Assembly: GCA_016165875.1 (NCBI GenBank)
Contig: JABBOT010000014.1
Location: forward strand, 9,161,489-9,225,488
Direction: 5' to 3'
Length of the DNA stretch: 64,000 nucleotides
DNA from: Acanthopleura granulata
Lineage: Eukaryota > Mollusca > Polyplacophora > Chitonida > Chitonidae
Both the position numbers and the translations under genes were made by a program. Positions 1 through 12,094 of the stretch are shown in pieces (position 1 is the stretch's first letter; each line of letters begins with the position of its first letter). The notes under the pieces are model-generated. The model searched no databases. It was given only the letters and a program-made list of their open reading frames with translations, and was not told the origin of the DNA.

Positions 1-747
1 TGTAAAAATAAAGTATGGTTCCAGATGGGCTGCTGAAAATTATGCGCAGAAATACTTTGATTTAGTTTTGACATGCATTTTTGTGGACGGAAATATGCAT
101 TCAAATGTTTTAAATCTGTGGTGGTCTTTAGAAACTCTTGACCACAGGCATACAATACATTTTAATTATTATCGCTGCATTTAGTCATTTGCATAAGCAT
201 TTTAATGCATTTAAATCCATTCTAAAATGTAAGGAAACGCACCCTAACATCTATAGTCTTATGGCACACTCTGGCGATTTGCGCTTCAATTCGGAGACGC
301 CTTTTCCTAACTGCCTCGGGCCATAAGCCCATGGTCTACAGACCATATCACTCTTCATACCTTTCAGTACTTCGCCTATTTTTCGTCAACTTTACAGTCG
401 TACAGTAAGTTAAATACATTCGAACACGGCGTTATGAACACCAAGTACACTGTATATAAACGAATAAATATAACAATTCCCCCGCATTATCTGGTGAGTT
501 TTAGACCGAGAATCACAGCGCTGTAAAATCTCTCCGCTGAACCAGTACCGGAGTGAGGTATTGAGCTATATTTACACTGTGATGGGGTGAACAGCCGGAG
601 TGTAAACGCTATAATTAAGCGAGTCGAGAAATAGGCCAGAGGCCGTCAAAATAGCAAACGCTAAATATCTACCCAGGCATGTGTCAAGTGAGTAGTAGTC
701 CGTTACTATAAGCTGAGCACAACTGCTGAAGCCCGGTATACTAATAC
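1..747. other. 5' flank of the P450 gene, no gene seen
   Basis: No coding region, RNA gene or repeat family is recognisable here. A (GA)n run at about 762-780 lies just before the P450 start and may belong to its 5' untranslated region. No convincing TATA box at a fixed distance could be assigned. Confidence 0.4.
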
Positions 748-855
748 ATGAAGGACTACAACAGAGAGAGAGAGAGAGAGCAACACAAGAGCAGTGACGA
801 CGGTGTGATAAACACAGGCACACGGCAGAACACGGCAACATATCTGACGCTCAAC

Positions 856-3800
856 ATGGATCTAGTCAGCTGGGTGCTGTGTGCGCTGCTGACTATAGCG
901 TGCTTCCTTCTCGCTAAGAAATGGCTCTCGGCACCCACGGGCAAACGACCCCCGGGGCCCTGGGGTTTGCCTTTAGTCGGCAGTCCTTGGTACCTCGGTC
1001 GAGAAATGCACGTCCTCTTTACTGAGCTATCCAAGACCTACGGAGATGTTGTGTCCCTCAACATACTGGGTCAGAGAATGGTAGTCTTCAACACCGGGGA
1101 TAGTATCAGAACGGCGTTCGGCTCTCCGGCCACTGGTCAGCTTTTTGCCGGACGCCCACCAGTCCCGGACATCAACGAATACATGGCGGACGCCACGGCT
1201 TTTCTCGGACCGACTCCACAGTGGTCAAAACAAAGGAAGCTCATCCACCATGTTCTAAACCTCCACGGAGAGGGTGGCCAGGCCATCGACGAGGCCATTG
1301 CGGACGAGTTGTCGCACATGGTGGAGTGGCTAGAGAACAAACAGGGAGCTGTCAATCTGGACCACGTGATATATCCCAGTGTCATCAATGTCATATCTAT
1401 ACTGGTAAGTGGTTTGGGTGACTTGATTTGAAGCTACAGTGGCGAGAATGTGTAATACAAAAGACTACTGCATAGAGAGTAAAAGCAGGGCAGGGACGAC
1501 AGAGTGATAGTTTGCAAATGGTCACAGCTAACTGGCTAAATCCGGCCTCTTTATGTTCAGTTGACCTCAGGGAGTCTTTATTATTTATATTAGCAGATTT
1601 ACCTTAAAATGCAGTACTTTTATTACAGTTCATTAGACGTTATAGTTCTAGAATGTGATTACCAGAAAACAGCTTTGTCTATCGACGTGAGAATAAATGT
1701 ATTTATTTATCTTTTGTTTGATTGGTGTTTTACGCCGTACTCAAGAATATTTTACTTACACGACGGCGGTCAGCATTATGCTAAGAGGAACCGGGTAGAG
1801 CCGGGGGGAAACCAACGACCATCCTCAGGTTGCTGGCAGCCCTTCCCACGTACAGCCAGAAAGGTAAGCCAGCATGAGCTGGACTTGAACTCAGAGCGAC
1901 CGCATTGGTGGGAGGCTTCTGGGTCATTGCGCTGCGCTAGCGCGCTAACCGACTGAGTCACGGAGCCCCCTCCCCCGTCTAAACGTAGAAGAAAAGGGTG
2001 GGCTAAAGCCATCGTATCTTTGCACAAGACCTTGCGTAATTCCAAATTTCTCAGCTGCCTCACTGAGGTAGTCCAGGATTGATCTTCACTTTAACGGACA
2101 CCAGTATTTATCAAGAGCAGTTGCTAGATTTTCTGGCAGCAAGTGTGAATGAATAGATGATTAAGGCTGAACACCTCTTCAGCAGTACTGTACAGCTATA
2201 TCGTGGAGGTAACATGCTTAGGGGCTGCGACAGTGAATGGCTTTAAATGCGATGATGCGAGTAGACAAATTTAAACAAAAATAGAGTACTATCTTTAAAA
2301 CCAGCCCCGAATAACACAAACATGCGCTAAAATTCGAAAAACCCAACATCTAAAATATGTGAAAAATTGTATATAGAATTGTGAACGAATGACATGGGCC
2401 AAATGCTTTCAGATGATGAATGGCAGTATTGGTAAAAACTGGTAACTAGCTTTATCGCGATAGCCTGGGAGATCAGGTTCGAATGTCACAATTTTTATTC
2501 ATTTTTGTTTTGTAACCATATTGATGCGGTCAAGGACTAAGAGTACATTTCCTGTTGTTGGAGAAATTTATTGAAGAACATCAATTGGATTTCGAAGAGG
2601 CCATAAGAACATCCGAACGGAAATAAAGGGACATGTTTAAAACAAGCTAAATCAAGCCACCTCTGTCAAAATTTTTTTGATGAATGAATGAATGAACGAT
2701 AAGGTAAGACAGAATAACAACTATATCGTAGGCGAGGACATGTTTATAGCAAGAGACGGTTAATGGTTCCCGATGCTATAATGAAAACATTGCTGTTGGA
2801 CAGCAAAGGCAAATATTTCAAATGCAGTCTTCCATGTGGAGGACCTCGTCTGTGTAGAACCAAATATCGGCGAATTCCACAAAGTGTGCTGAAATATGTT
2901 GGATGCAGTATTTGACATCACGCCGTATTGGTCAGGGGCTATAATTATGCGTTAAACAAAAATACGGTTTTCGTGAAAGCTAGGATTCAAACTCAGATCG
3001 TCATGGAGTAGGCCCTCTAATGGCTAACACGTGATCGGCTAAGGCCTCTTAGTGTTCTTGGGAACTTGGGTCAATGACCATTGCCAGAGATCCTACGAAT
3101 CCTGATTTTATATGTGTCCATATTTCACTTGGGCGCGTGCGATCAAATGTTATTATGAGCTATATTAACAACTGAAAGGTCATAATCATTATTAGCCACC
3201 TGGAGCATGCGTTGGATAACCCAGGTCGTTCCTGCCAGTCTGACTGTTGACATTTCGTGAACAAATCGAGGTGTCTTCACAGCCACTCGTACACCAGCCG
3301 TCATCGAAACCAGGCGGATCATAACCCTGTGACGTGGAATGGCCATGGAAATGGGTGTTTCTGACCTCTAAACGGTCACTGTAACAACTTAGTTGTATGT
3401 GGTGAAGTTCGATATATTTATTTGATTGGTGCTTAGCGCCGCACTCAAGAATATTTCACTTTATACGACGGCGGCCAGCATTATGGTAAGAGGAAACCGG
3501 GCACAGCCCCGGGGGAGCCATCCGCAGGTTGCTGGCAGACTTTCCCACGGACGGCCGGAGAGGAAGGACTGGACTTGAACTCACAACGACCGCATTGGTG
3601 GGAGGCCTCAGGTCAATGCGCTGCGCTAGCGTGCTAACCGACTGAGCCATCGAGGCCCCTCGATATTCTAAAGCCAAGGCGTCGGAACCGACATTCGTAT
3701 ACCAGCCCCCCAGAAAAATGGGCGTTTCCGCTCAATAATCGCAAGAGCACTTTCCAAAAACGACTAATAACACAAACCACCAAAGACGTAAGAAAATATA

Positions 3801-6800
3801 TAAAACATAAAAATTAGAACGGATTCGTGCAAAAATTAACATTCAACACTTTTCAATGACGACGGAAAGAGGCCATGAATGTACAAGGCGGATGATTAAA
3901 GTCAGTATCCGGATCGTGTACCATTATAGAATATATGGTGTGCATAATCAAACATGTATCTAGGTTGAGATATCGCCATGTTTGCTGGTTAGCCTTATAT
4001 CCTATGTTTTCGTTCATCTAAAAAAAATGAAAACTAATGGCATTGTTATTTATCGTAATAAAAAGTACCGAGACTAAATGTTCAATACGGAATTACGATA
4101 GGGCAGGACATATTCATGTTCTAATTCATCGTTGTGACCCGGTCGAGGCCTAACTGTTTGATGCTAACCAAGGCGCCACATGTGTTGTTTACGTTCGTTG
4201 AAGATCACTTCTGTTGGTCAAACAGAGATCTAAGTTCCCTCTTTTAATGCGGGGAGGCCGAACATTTCTACCCATATAATTTATCACCATCGTATAAGTA
4301 ACCACTTTTCGTGTACGGCCGTGAATAAGCAATAAAATTTATTTATTTATTTATTTCACTGGTGTTTTACGTCGTACTCAAGAATATTCCACGACCAGCG
4401 ATATGGTGGGAGGAAAGCGCGCACAATCCGAGGAAAATCCACGGCCATCCGCAGGTTGCTGGTTGATCTTCTCACGTACGGTCGGAGAGAAAGCCAGCTT
4501 GAACTGGGGTTGAACTCACACCGACCGCATTGGTCAGAGGCACGCGAGTCATAAGACCGCGCTGGAGCGCTAACCTCTTCGGCCACAGAGGCGCTCAAAC
4601 AATAAAACAAATATTTGATATTTTACGGGCTTCAAAAGTCTGGGTTTTTTTCAGAGCTTGCCGTGGTAAATGTCCGTTTCCACTAGCTACTAGTAACCGA
4701 CAAAACATATTTGACTGGGAATCTTTGAACTTAAGCCTTGAAAATATGCTGGTAGTGTCACTTATTACATTTGGAAATAGCACGTAGTACCAGAATCATG
4801 TTGGAAAGAAACAAATAGAGTTAATCTTTCCAATAAATGTCAGTTGTGACGTTGCATAATTTATTGTGTAACTGCGCATTATTTTTTTTGAAAATCGGCC
4901 TCTGACTGTCAGTGGTTGATCTGGTGCAAATACGACGACTTGAGTTATACCCGTGAACAGGTATACAGTTACTGGGTATCTCTCCGGAGGATAACACTGT
5001 ATCTATCTGTGTGTCGAAAGTCGATTAAACATAGAATCTTTTCATTAGCGCTCATGTTCACACCAAAGTTATTAACTAGCTAAAATCGATCGAAATATGC
5101 CTATTGAAAAAGCGGACCATTTACATGATAAGTTCCTTTTCTTTCAGCTTAAGGGAAAGAGGTATGAATATGGCTCCCAGGTTTTACACAACATGGAAGA
5201 GTTTGACGAAGCGGCGGCTAAAGCTTTGTCCCCGACCAACACTCTTCTCATTTCACTTCTTCCTTTCGTGAAACATCTTCGAATAGGACCCGGTAAACAC
5301 ATCATCGAAAACAGACGAGGTGTGGAACGGTTTCACAGGGATTTCTTTGACGAGTGCAAGGTAACTCGTGCATGCCACAAAAGGCCTGTATATTGGTCAC
5401 ATTTAGTTTGCATGGCTGGAACACCAAACATGAACGTGTCAACCTCACCTTGAGAAGCATTCTGAAATATGTGCTTTGGTGGTGGCAGTAGAGTTTTGGG
5501 GTGCGATAAAGCATTTAGTCGAATGCCTTGCCTGTATTACTGTCTATGTATCGTTCAATCTCAATCAGGTCATTTTCTAGATCCGGCTGTATCTACTTTT
5601 GTGAGAGATTTTATAGCAAGAACAGATGTATTCCGTCTTAGTCCCCTTTATAGGTTTTTCGTGACTTTCCAGCATATTGTTTTATATAAAGTTCACTCTT
5701 TGAGTGAACATTTGTGAGATCACGTGCGATAGTTTGGCAGTCACTCCGAGTTCACTCCTATCCAAGTGACCTTGGAAAACAAACGAAAAATACGAATACG
5801 AAACCATCAACTTGCTACCGTTTCTTTACATCACTTTGTTTTTATCATTACATCACTTTGCATATGAGATTTGCTCGTCCATTCTGTTTTCTAATCACAA
5901 AGTCACGATAACAGGTGTCCTGATAGGATTCAAACGTCTTAGCTGATTAAGAATGACCGAAAGACAACCCAACATCACAGAAACCAAAGCCAGTGATAAA
6001 ATTCCGCATATACATGCTCAAGTTCTTACCAGTGGGGCGAATCCTGTCTTTGAGGTTGATAACACCTTTCAGTGTAGGTTTAATTTTCAATACAGGCAAC
6101 GTTTGACTCCGAGCTGACACGTGGTATGATCGATTATTTACTGCACCGTCAGGAGGAGACACGGCTCCAGGATGGACAGCCTTGGCCGGACGACCACTTA
6201 ATCAAGGCAATCTCTCACGAAATGGTTGTAGCAGGTAATAAACTGACTTTATAAGTGTGTTCCGACACGATAACAAAAAATAAACACGAGACCATCCTTT
6301 TAACAGGCGGTATGGACTGTAAACATTCGGACTAAACATTGTAACTACGAAAATGTTAAAGTTTTGAAAGTTGACGGAAGGGTTAAATTTAGACTTCAAA
6401 TCTCGTCGTTGTTAATTAGATTTCGAATATTTTAAAATGAACCATTCTTAGTGTATAAATGGAAACTCGTTTCACGTGATCAGCACGGGAATGGCACACC
6501 ACTGAGTACCATTGACGATTTACTGGATAAGAGTGTCGAATTGAGGATATATGCGTTGTTATGAAATAAAGAGATAATCTCGTCAGAAAAAGAATAGTTA
6601 AACCAATGCAACGACCTCGCTGTGGCACTTAATAACGTAGCCGCTGAAGTGTGGCATATAGGATTTTTTACCGGTACCATTTTTTGGGGGGTATTCCTTC
6701 ATATGCATACTTGACGTATGATAAAGTACTTGTAAAATAAAATAGAAAAACAAAGCACCTTCATGAATGATAGCACTTTGCACAAACAAGGCACAAAACA

Positions 6801-9724
6801 TTCCGTAAAGATGATGAAGTTATAACCGAGATCAGTATGTAATTTTGTTACCACCTGGGTATTGAGACCGTTATATTTATCACAATGTTTTAGGCACGGT
6901 CTCTACACGAGGAGCCCTTATTTCGTTCTTCCTCATTATCCTTCATAAGCCGGAAGTGGCCGAACGCATACAGGTGGAGATCGACGCTGTGATTGGTCGG
7001 AGTCGACTGGTCAGGATCACGGATAGGAACAATTTGCCTTACACAATGGCGTCTTTATTTGAATTATTAAGATATATTTCTCACGTGCCGCTTGCTCTTC
7101 CACACGTGACCACAGAGGATGCGACTTTCAATGACTATTCGATACAAAAGGGTACTACCGTGAGTGACAATTTATTCATATATCACATCAAAACTTATAA
7201 TTATCATTCTTAGTATAAAAGGCGTCATCTACGTTACAGCGTTATAAAGCGAGAAAGTTTTGTTAGAGTAGCCCCTAGACTGTTTGGGTTGAGCAGCCTT
7301 GAGCAAACTAGGGTGAAGAAAGCAAGGAAACACACAATACTTTAAATACTTGGATAGTCCTTTTTTGAAGTAGGTTTGGAAGAAATGTTGCGCATGCCGC
7401 ATGTGATGTAGAACTCTTTGAAAACGCCACAGTGGTTTATGCTTCAGCTCTTTGCGAACTCGTGGTCCGCTCATCACGACGAGAGCTTCTGGTCCGACCC
7501 CTGGCAGTTTAAACCAGAGCGATTCTTGGACGAAAAACAGAAGCTTTTACCACCAGATCATCCAAACAGGAAGAAGTGAGTTTATTGTCAATCTCAATCC
7601 CTCTCCTTCTGAATATGATCAACACTCGCTCTCCATCTGAAAGTTGTTTTCAAAATATAATCAAACGTTAAAGGAAAAGATAGCTTATCACTGAGGCCCA
7701 CCTCACTAAAAACATTACAAAATCGCCTTTTGAATACAAAAAAACTGTTTGAATTTGTATGAATTCATTGCTGAATGGTGTTCCTTTGAATTGTGGAGTA
7801 TTATGCTGCCGACTGTGGGTCTGAAGGCGCCCATGCTTTTAAGCTTATGAGAGACTGACCAGTCCGAGTCAGGAGACATCAGCTGTTTAATATTCTGAAT
7901 CGAATGTCAATGTAATATGTAACAACATGGGAACACGGCACGCTTTTGACGTTATATAACTAGTTCAGGCGTGAACAACACTGCAAATTATTCCCAGACC
8001 ATTGTTCTATGACGAGAGCAAAATTCTAAATTATTTGATGTTATAAATTTACATATATACTCAACTTTCAACCACAACCTTAAAAGCATACAACAGTGTC
8101 AGATTACAAGAGTGTTCCGCACTTGGAACAAGAACGCCACAGACCAGACAAAATGGCTGCGTTTCATTCTAGTCGATAGAGCACGGTCAAATGTCAATTT
8201 CCATAGTCCTAATCGCTGTTAGAAAAAATACCTTATCGAAATAAATATAATGTTGTCCAATCTTTTTGGAAAACTTAACATAGAACAAGAGCTGTTTTTC
8301 ACTTTAATAACGGCACAAACATTCACTATTTAAACCAAAATAATAACACACAGATTTAAAAAAAGGAAGAAAATGGCCTTGCTGATGTATCCCGTGGCAC
8401 TGGGATTTACAAGGCCTTTTTCTGACTTTAGGGTTTGTTACCTTTGTCAGACTACTTTATACCTACTCCAGGAGGTCAGGAAGGGGTGGCGTCCTCTCCT
8501 TCCGAACCTACGAAGGTCTGCCAGCTGCGGTTTCCCCGGATTCTGCCTGGTTACTTCCCATGATGCTGACCATTATCATATAAGGGAAATATTCTTCAGT
8601 ACGGTCACATGTGGTTTCAAATAAATAAATAAATGAAACTGAAAATCAACACTACGAAATATGTATCTTAATGTAGTTTACGACAAGTTTAAACTACAGT
8701 ATCATGGGTGAACTAGAATTAGGTCCAAAATTACACTGTTGCGATGTTAAATGCAATCTATTACAGGTCACTGGTCTATAATTATGTTGTCTTGTCATCA
8801 CATTTAACACGTGTATATACACTAACATGAAAATCTTTCGAAAATGAAATCAGGGAAATATGTATCTTCATGTAGTTTACACATATATCAAATTGTTGAA
8901 ACTGGACAAAAAATCAGCAGAATGAATGAATGATTTTGGCTTAACGCCACATTGGCAATATCTCAGTCATATCGTGGGGAGAACATGTTCAAATCAGGAA
9001 GCCTTGAATAGTATTCGACATGATGGATGAACATTCAAAATTTAAAGAAAAAACATACGAACTTTTTTTTCTTTTTTGAAACCAGTTTAAAAAAAGTAAA
9101 TGTTAGTTAAAAGTCGAAAACCACAATTGTTTGTTATTTTATACACTGAAATATATATATAGACTATATTCTATTATACGGGCCAACAGCCTTCAAAAAA
9201 ATAATCACAGCATCGCCAGCGATTTAAATAAGTCAAATATAGAGTTGACTCTGTGTAGAATCTTTGCCGAATATGAGCAAATCCACACAGTCAACAAGGA
9301 TGTGTTTGATGTCGTACTGCGCATCACATCCAACACACTCAAAAAGCAGTTTGAAAGATATGCTGGATGAACAGAGAAACAGACGGAAAACCGATCAGTG
9401 AAAATGAAAATCGTGCGTAAGTCTCCATTTAACACCGTGTCTGGTTCTGTTCTCTCTGTAGATTAAATCTACCCTATCCAATTATACAAATACTTGCCTG
9501 CTTTATCTTCCAGTGTGCTCTCCTTCGGGTCAGGTAGACGGTCGTGCATCGGGGAAATGTTCTCAAGATCCCGCATGTTTGTCATCATCGCAACCATGTT
9601 ACAAAGATTCGACTTCTCGGCAGACGACACGAAACCATTGCCGTCACATGACCCGAGGACGTATCTTAGTTCTGTTGTGTTGTCCCCACCGGAGTACTTC
9701 GTGCGCGTGGCATCACGTCACTAG
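856..9724 (+). CDS. Cytochrome P450, CYP2-clan type, six exons, complete
   Basis: A membrane-bound haem monooxygenase, expected in the endoplasmic reticulum; substrate unknown. Exons: 856-1404, 5148-5360, 6096-6234, 6894-7159, 7448-7575, 9514-9724. All introns are GT-AG, and the phases join into 501 codons plus TAG, the usual P450 length. Residues 1-24 form a hydrophobic anchor followed by a proline-rich hinge (PPGPWGLP). Motifs in order: C-helix WxxxR at W123-R127; I-helix AGTVST at about 300-305; ExxR at E357-R360; FKPERF at 410-415; haem-binding [10 protein letters not shown] with ligand Cys443. The start at 856 is chosen because the anchor begins there; an in-frame ATG at 748 would add a charged 36-residue leader. 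Oddity: the I-helix has Val where an acidic residue is usual and Ser at the usual proton-relay Thr. The CYP2-clan placement rests on the hinge, motif spacing and exon layout; I cannot give a subfamily. Confidence 0.93.
1713..1975 (-). mobile_element. tRNA-derived SINE, in P450 intron 1
   Basis: Read on the - strand, the element starts with a tRNA-like head (A-box-like TGACTCAGTCGG near 1950, B-box-like GAGTTCAAGTCC near 1885). It continues through a shared central part and ends with the conserved 3' segment and a TAAATAAA tail (1700-1712). It is the same family as the copies at 3.4, 4.3 and 8.5 kb. Confidence 0.8.
3415..3661 (-). mobile_element. tRNA-derived SINE, second copy in P450 intron 1
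   Basis: The - strand head has A-box-like TGGCTCAGTCGG near 3640 and B-box-like GAGTTCAAGTCC near 3575. The body and 3' end match the copy at 1.7 kb, and the AT-rich tail is at 3414-3425. It directly abuts the dispersed repeat at 3668. Confidence 0.82.
3668..3965 (+). repeat. Dispersed repeat also present in the 4557-bp tandem unit
   Basis: About 290 bp starting with AACCGACATTCGTATA aligns by eye along its whole length with 45822-46110 and the same place in each tandem unit. Shared islands include the first 16 bases and the blocks around AAAAATTAG-ACGGATTC and ATATATGGTGT, with many substitutions and small gaps between. No coding potential is evident. Confidence 0.65.
4332..4597 (-). mobile_element. 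tRNA-derived SINE, third copy in P450 intron 1
   Basis: A (TTTA)n tail at 4338-4361 is followed by the family 3' segment and body. The tRNA-like head ends near 4597, with a B-box-like GAGTTCAACCCC near 4510. The head differs from the other copies (GGCCGAAGAGG instead of GGCTCAGTCGG), so it is a different subfamily or a diverged copy. Confidence 0.75.
8490..8636 (+). mobile_element. 5'-truncated SINE in P450 intron 5
   Basis: This is the body and 3' end of the same SINE family on the + strand (GTCTGCCAGC, GGTTTCCCCGG, AATATTCTTCAGTACGG), ending in an (AAAT)n tail at 8620-8636. The tRNA head is missing. Confidence 0.65.
8919..9370 (-). mobile_element. 5'-truncated non-LTR retrotransposon, 3' end only, in P450 intron 5
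   Basis: The terminal TTGGCTTAACGCCACATTGG block and an ATGAATGA tail lie at 8919-9000. 9160-9365 carries, on the - strand, the last codons after RNase H: it aligns with the C-terminus encoded at 16614-16800, including an NSIFDLF motif against NSIYDLF. It is the same LINE family as at 16.4-19.8 kb and is degenerate. Confidence 0.7.
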
Positions 9725-10416
9725 TGTCCCAAACAGGACACCGGAGACTTATATATACATTTATAAGTTGTGAACCAAACCAAAATTTAATGAGCAACTT
9801 CAGAGAATTTGCATACCTCGACATAAACATTTAAAACATTTACTGCGATCAAACTGCCCTTTTTTTGGACTTCATCGGTGGGGCAACAACTCAATCTGGG
9901 TACAATTGTTCATCAAAAAATGAAGCCGGCATGACTTACAAACCAACGGATAATCAAGTAAACCGTTATGTGTGAAAAACTTGATCTTTGCTTGAACATG
10001 CACACGAAATTTATTGCTATCAAAAATATTATTACCAGTTACTGCTGCAAACCAAAAGCGTGATCACGAGAAGGGCCCAAACAATTACAAGTTAAAAAGT
10101 TAGGAACAGTATTTAGCACACTATTGCATGACTGCCCTGTGGATATAAAACTCTGGGAATATGTTTGTTAATGCGCATGATAATGACGGCCTAAAATTCA
10201 ATTGCAATTCTGATGGTCAAATTTTTGCTGTACAGGGTAGGGTATCCTATTGTATTCGCATTTTCCTGCTACATACCAAGCTGATAGTACATGCATCAGA
10301 ACATGGTGGCGTCATCACGTCTTGTTTGCATTTCAGTTTTTCAGGGTCAAGTGTTCCTATCTTGTATCTCATAAACCAGCAGGTATGCCTTTCATTTACT
10401 TGAATAAAAAAGCCAG
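9725..10416. other. 3' flank of P450, no gene seen
   Basis: The sequence is AT-rich. No open frame resembles a protein and no repeat family is recognised. The poly(A) signal of the P450 is not obvious: no AATAAA lies within 150 bp of the stop, although degenerate signals are possible. Confidence 0.35.
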
Positions 10417-10520
10417 CTAACCATGATGTCTTGTTATGTTGTTGAAATCACTCGTATTTTTATTCTGTGTTTGGACTACACCACTGCCAGCATTGCGTAA
10501 ATCTGACCTTAGAAACCTGT

Positions 10521-10752
10521 GAGGCCGCCTCCGTGGCCTGGTGGTTAAAGCGTCCGCATCGGGGTCGGGAGATCCGGCGTCAAACCCGGGTTGGGTCACA
10601 CTAAAGACTTTAAAAATGGCACTTGCTGCTTCCTCGCTCAAGAAAACAGGACTGGTCGTCCCGATATCAGTATAATGTCAGTGGGTGAAGTGTCATATCT
10701 GGTGTATTCGATTTGATGTTATATATAAATATAAATATGTATATATATATCC
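10521..10752 (+). mobile_element. tRNA-derived SINE of a second type
   Basis: The tRNA-like head has A-box-like TGGCCTGGTGG at 10534-10544 and B-box-like GGCGTCAAACC at 10576-10586. It is followed by a body I associate with a mollusc SINE (…CCCGATATCAGTATAATGTCAGTGGGTGAAG…) with an internal deletion, and an AT repeat tail at about 10722-10752. It is a SINE and not a tRNA gene, because the cloverleaf pairing is poor and a SINE body follows. Confidence 0.75.
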
Positions 10753-11009
10753 TATTCCTATTCTTCACGCTGTCCACGACGTTCCATTTCCTGGACCCCG
10801 CCACATTAAATGACAAGAGATGTGTACAATAAACACAACTATGCAAAGAATGCTGAATATCAAATCTGAAATTATTCTCGAAAACACCAAGTCTGAGTAT
10901 TCTTGAGTACGGCGTCTCGTATATTAAATGTGATGATAACAAAGCATTCTGAGTAACTGTAGACCAATGACATCCAAAAGATTATAATTAGCAATACTGC
11001 CTTTTTATA

Positions 11010-11112
11010 GGTGTATGATTTTGGCTTAACGCCACATTGGCAATATCTCAGCCATATCGTGGGGAGAACATGTTCAAATCATAACTATATTCTATTATAC
11101 AGGCCAACAGGA
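11010..11112 (-). mobile_element. Short LINE 3'-end fragment
   Basis: It has the same terminal block as 8919-9000 (GGCTTAACGCCACATTGG). After GTTCAAATC it jumps to the block ending GGCCAACAG that lies at 9165-9195 in the other copy, so the region between them is deleted. Sense is the - strand. Confidence 0.65.
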
Positions 11113-11332
11113 GAATCGCCAGAGGCCTATTATAAAGGCATGAAAAACTGGGGAGAAATTTCCGGAAGTAGTTTCACGGAAGCACTCAGCGTCAGTGTGT
11201 TTAACGAAATAGACCGTGTGTTATGGTCAAATATTACCTTCCATTCATGATGTTTTCTTCGTTATTTTGTTGGGATTTATGTGCAATGATTATGCATTAT
11301 TATATCTGGAGTAGTGCTTTCCATTATCCTTT

Positions 11333-11494
11333 AGGTTTATGCCCCGAAAGGTCATCGAATGCGCTTGCGATATTTTGAGGATGGCAACGGTAAATATCAC
11401 ATGCCGGTCAGTACCTTGACTGTGATAGAGTATGTAGCGAAAAGATTTACATCATGTAGGATAGTCTACATGGATGCATTTAACAGTTCCTAAT
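11333..11494 (+). CDS. Possible internal exon, weakly CUB-like
   Basis: A good acceptor (tatcctttag) precedes an open frame that begins VYAPKGHRMRLRYFEDGNG. It either splices at GTAAAT after 11391 or runs to a stop at 11492-11494. The AP-x-GH-x-L-x-F pattern resembles one strand of CUB domains, but it is too short to be sure. An upstream open frame at 11103-11250 (AYYKGMKNWGEISG…) could be another exon of the same gene or chance. No partner exons are recognised nearby, so it may be a gene relic. Confidence 0.25.
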
Positions 11495-11754
11495 TGTATT
11501 TGGGCTTACATTGCGGCATTCGAGCGCTTTGGTAGTCATTAAAATGGTGGAAATAAAGTATAATGTGGAAGCTAATTATCAGACGACGGGTATCCCATTT
11601 GACCTGACCCCTGAGGTTACTACCCAAGAATAATGGGCTAGGCTGAGTAAAAACCCAATATAGGGGATGTTAATACATCTCGATGGACTCATGTTATTTT
11701 AAAATTTCGACATTCTTGGCAACCCTTTCCATCACTCGTACTCCAAAAACTCAC

Positions 11755-12094
11755 CGCAGATCTCCGAAATCACACTCAATGGAACTCTTTTCGATGAGGT
11801 CAGTACTCGTGTCACGCATTTCATCTTGACCCCTTGGTTTGCTGTCCAAGAATATATATCGGACAGGTACCTTGCCCGTCACATTCATAACCAGTGCGAA
11901 TTTCCAGGCAGTGTACAAGTCACACAGGAAGTGTCCCTCGCCGTTGGAAAACATGCAAGTTTTGTAAGTCCCAAAAAGTAAATAATCGAATTTTTTACAC
12001 CAAATAAAGTATTGTCATCCAAATGATAAAGACAAGATACCATACAGGCAAAGGTGAGTGAAAACAATAAAAGCCTGCCAACTTTCCTGTCCAT
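11755..12094 (-). pseudogene. First exon of an unrecognised type II membrane protein, frame-broken
   Basis: On the - strand an ATG at 12094 opens a frame with a short basic start (MDRKVGR) and an 18-residue hydrophobic stretch, as in Golgi type II enzymes. Near 11975 the protein-like frame shifts by one base to one containing CMFSNGEGHFLCDLYTAW and VRYIFLDSKPRG. It ends at a good donor (CTGCG|GTGAGT, exon end 11755). There is no AG for a splice between the two frames, so I read a frameshift. The second part faintly recalls GT61-type glycosyltransferases, but this is a guess. Later exons were not found in the window. Confidence 0.4.

Noticed and set aside
748..855. In-frame upstream ATG of the P450 gene
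   Set aside because: It would add a charged, Glu/Arg/Gln-rich 36-residue leader before the membrane anchor, which P450s do not have; the ATG at 856 starts directly at the anchor.
2455..2495. tRNA B-box-like word GGTTCGAATG
   Set aside because: No matching A box or cloverleaf could be made; at most a decayed SINE.
2985..3060. tRNA-like head on the - strand (GAGTTTGAATCC)
   Set aside because: Pairing is poor and no SINE body or tail follows; too weak to list.
10517..10600. tRNA gene
   Set aside because: Box A and B are present but acceptor-stem pairing fails and a SINE body follows.
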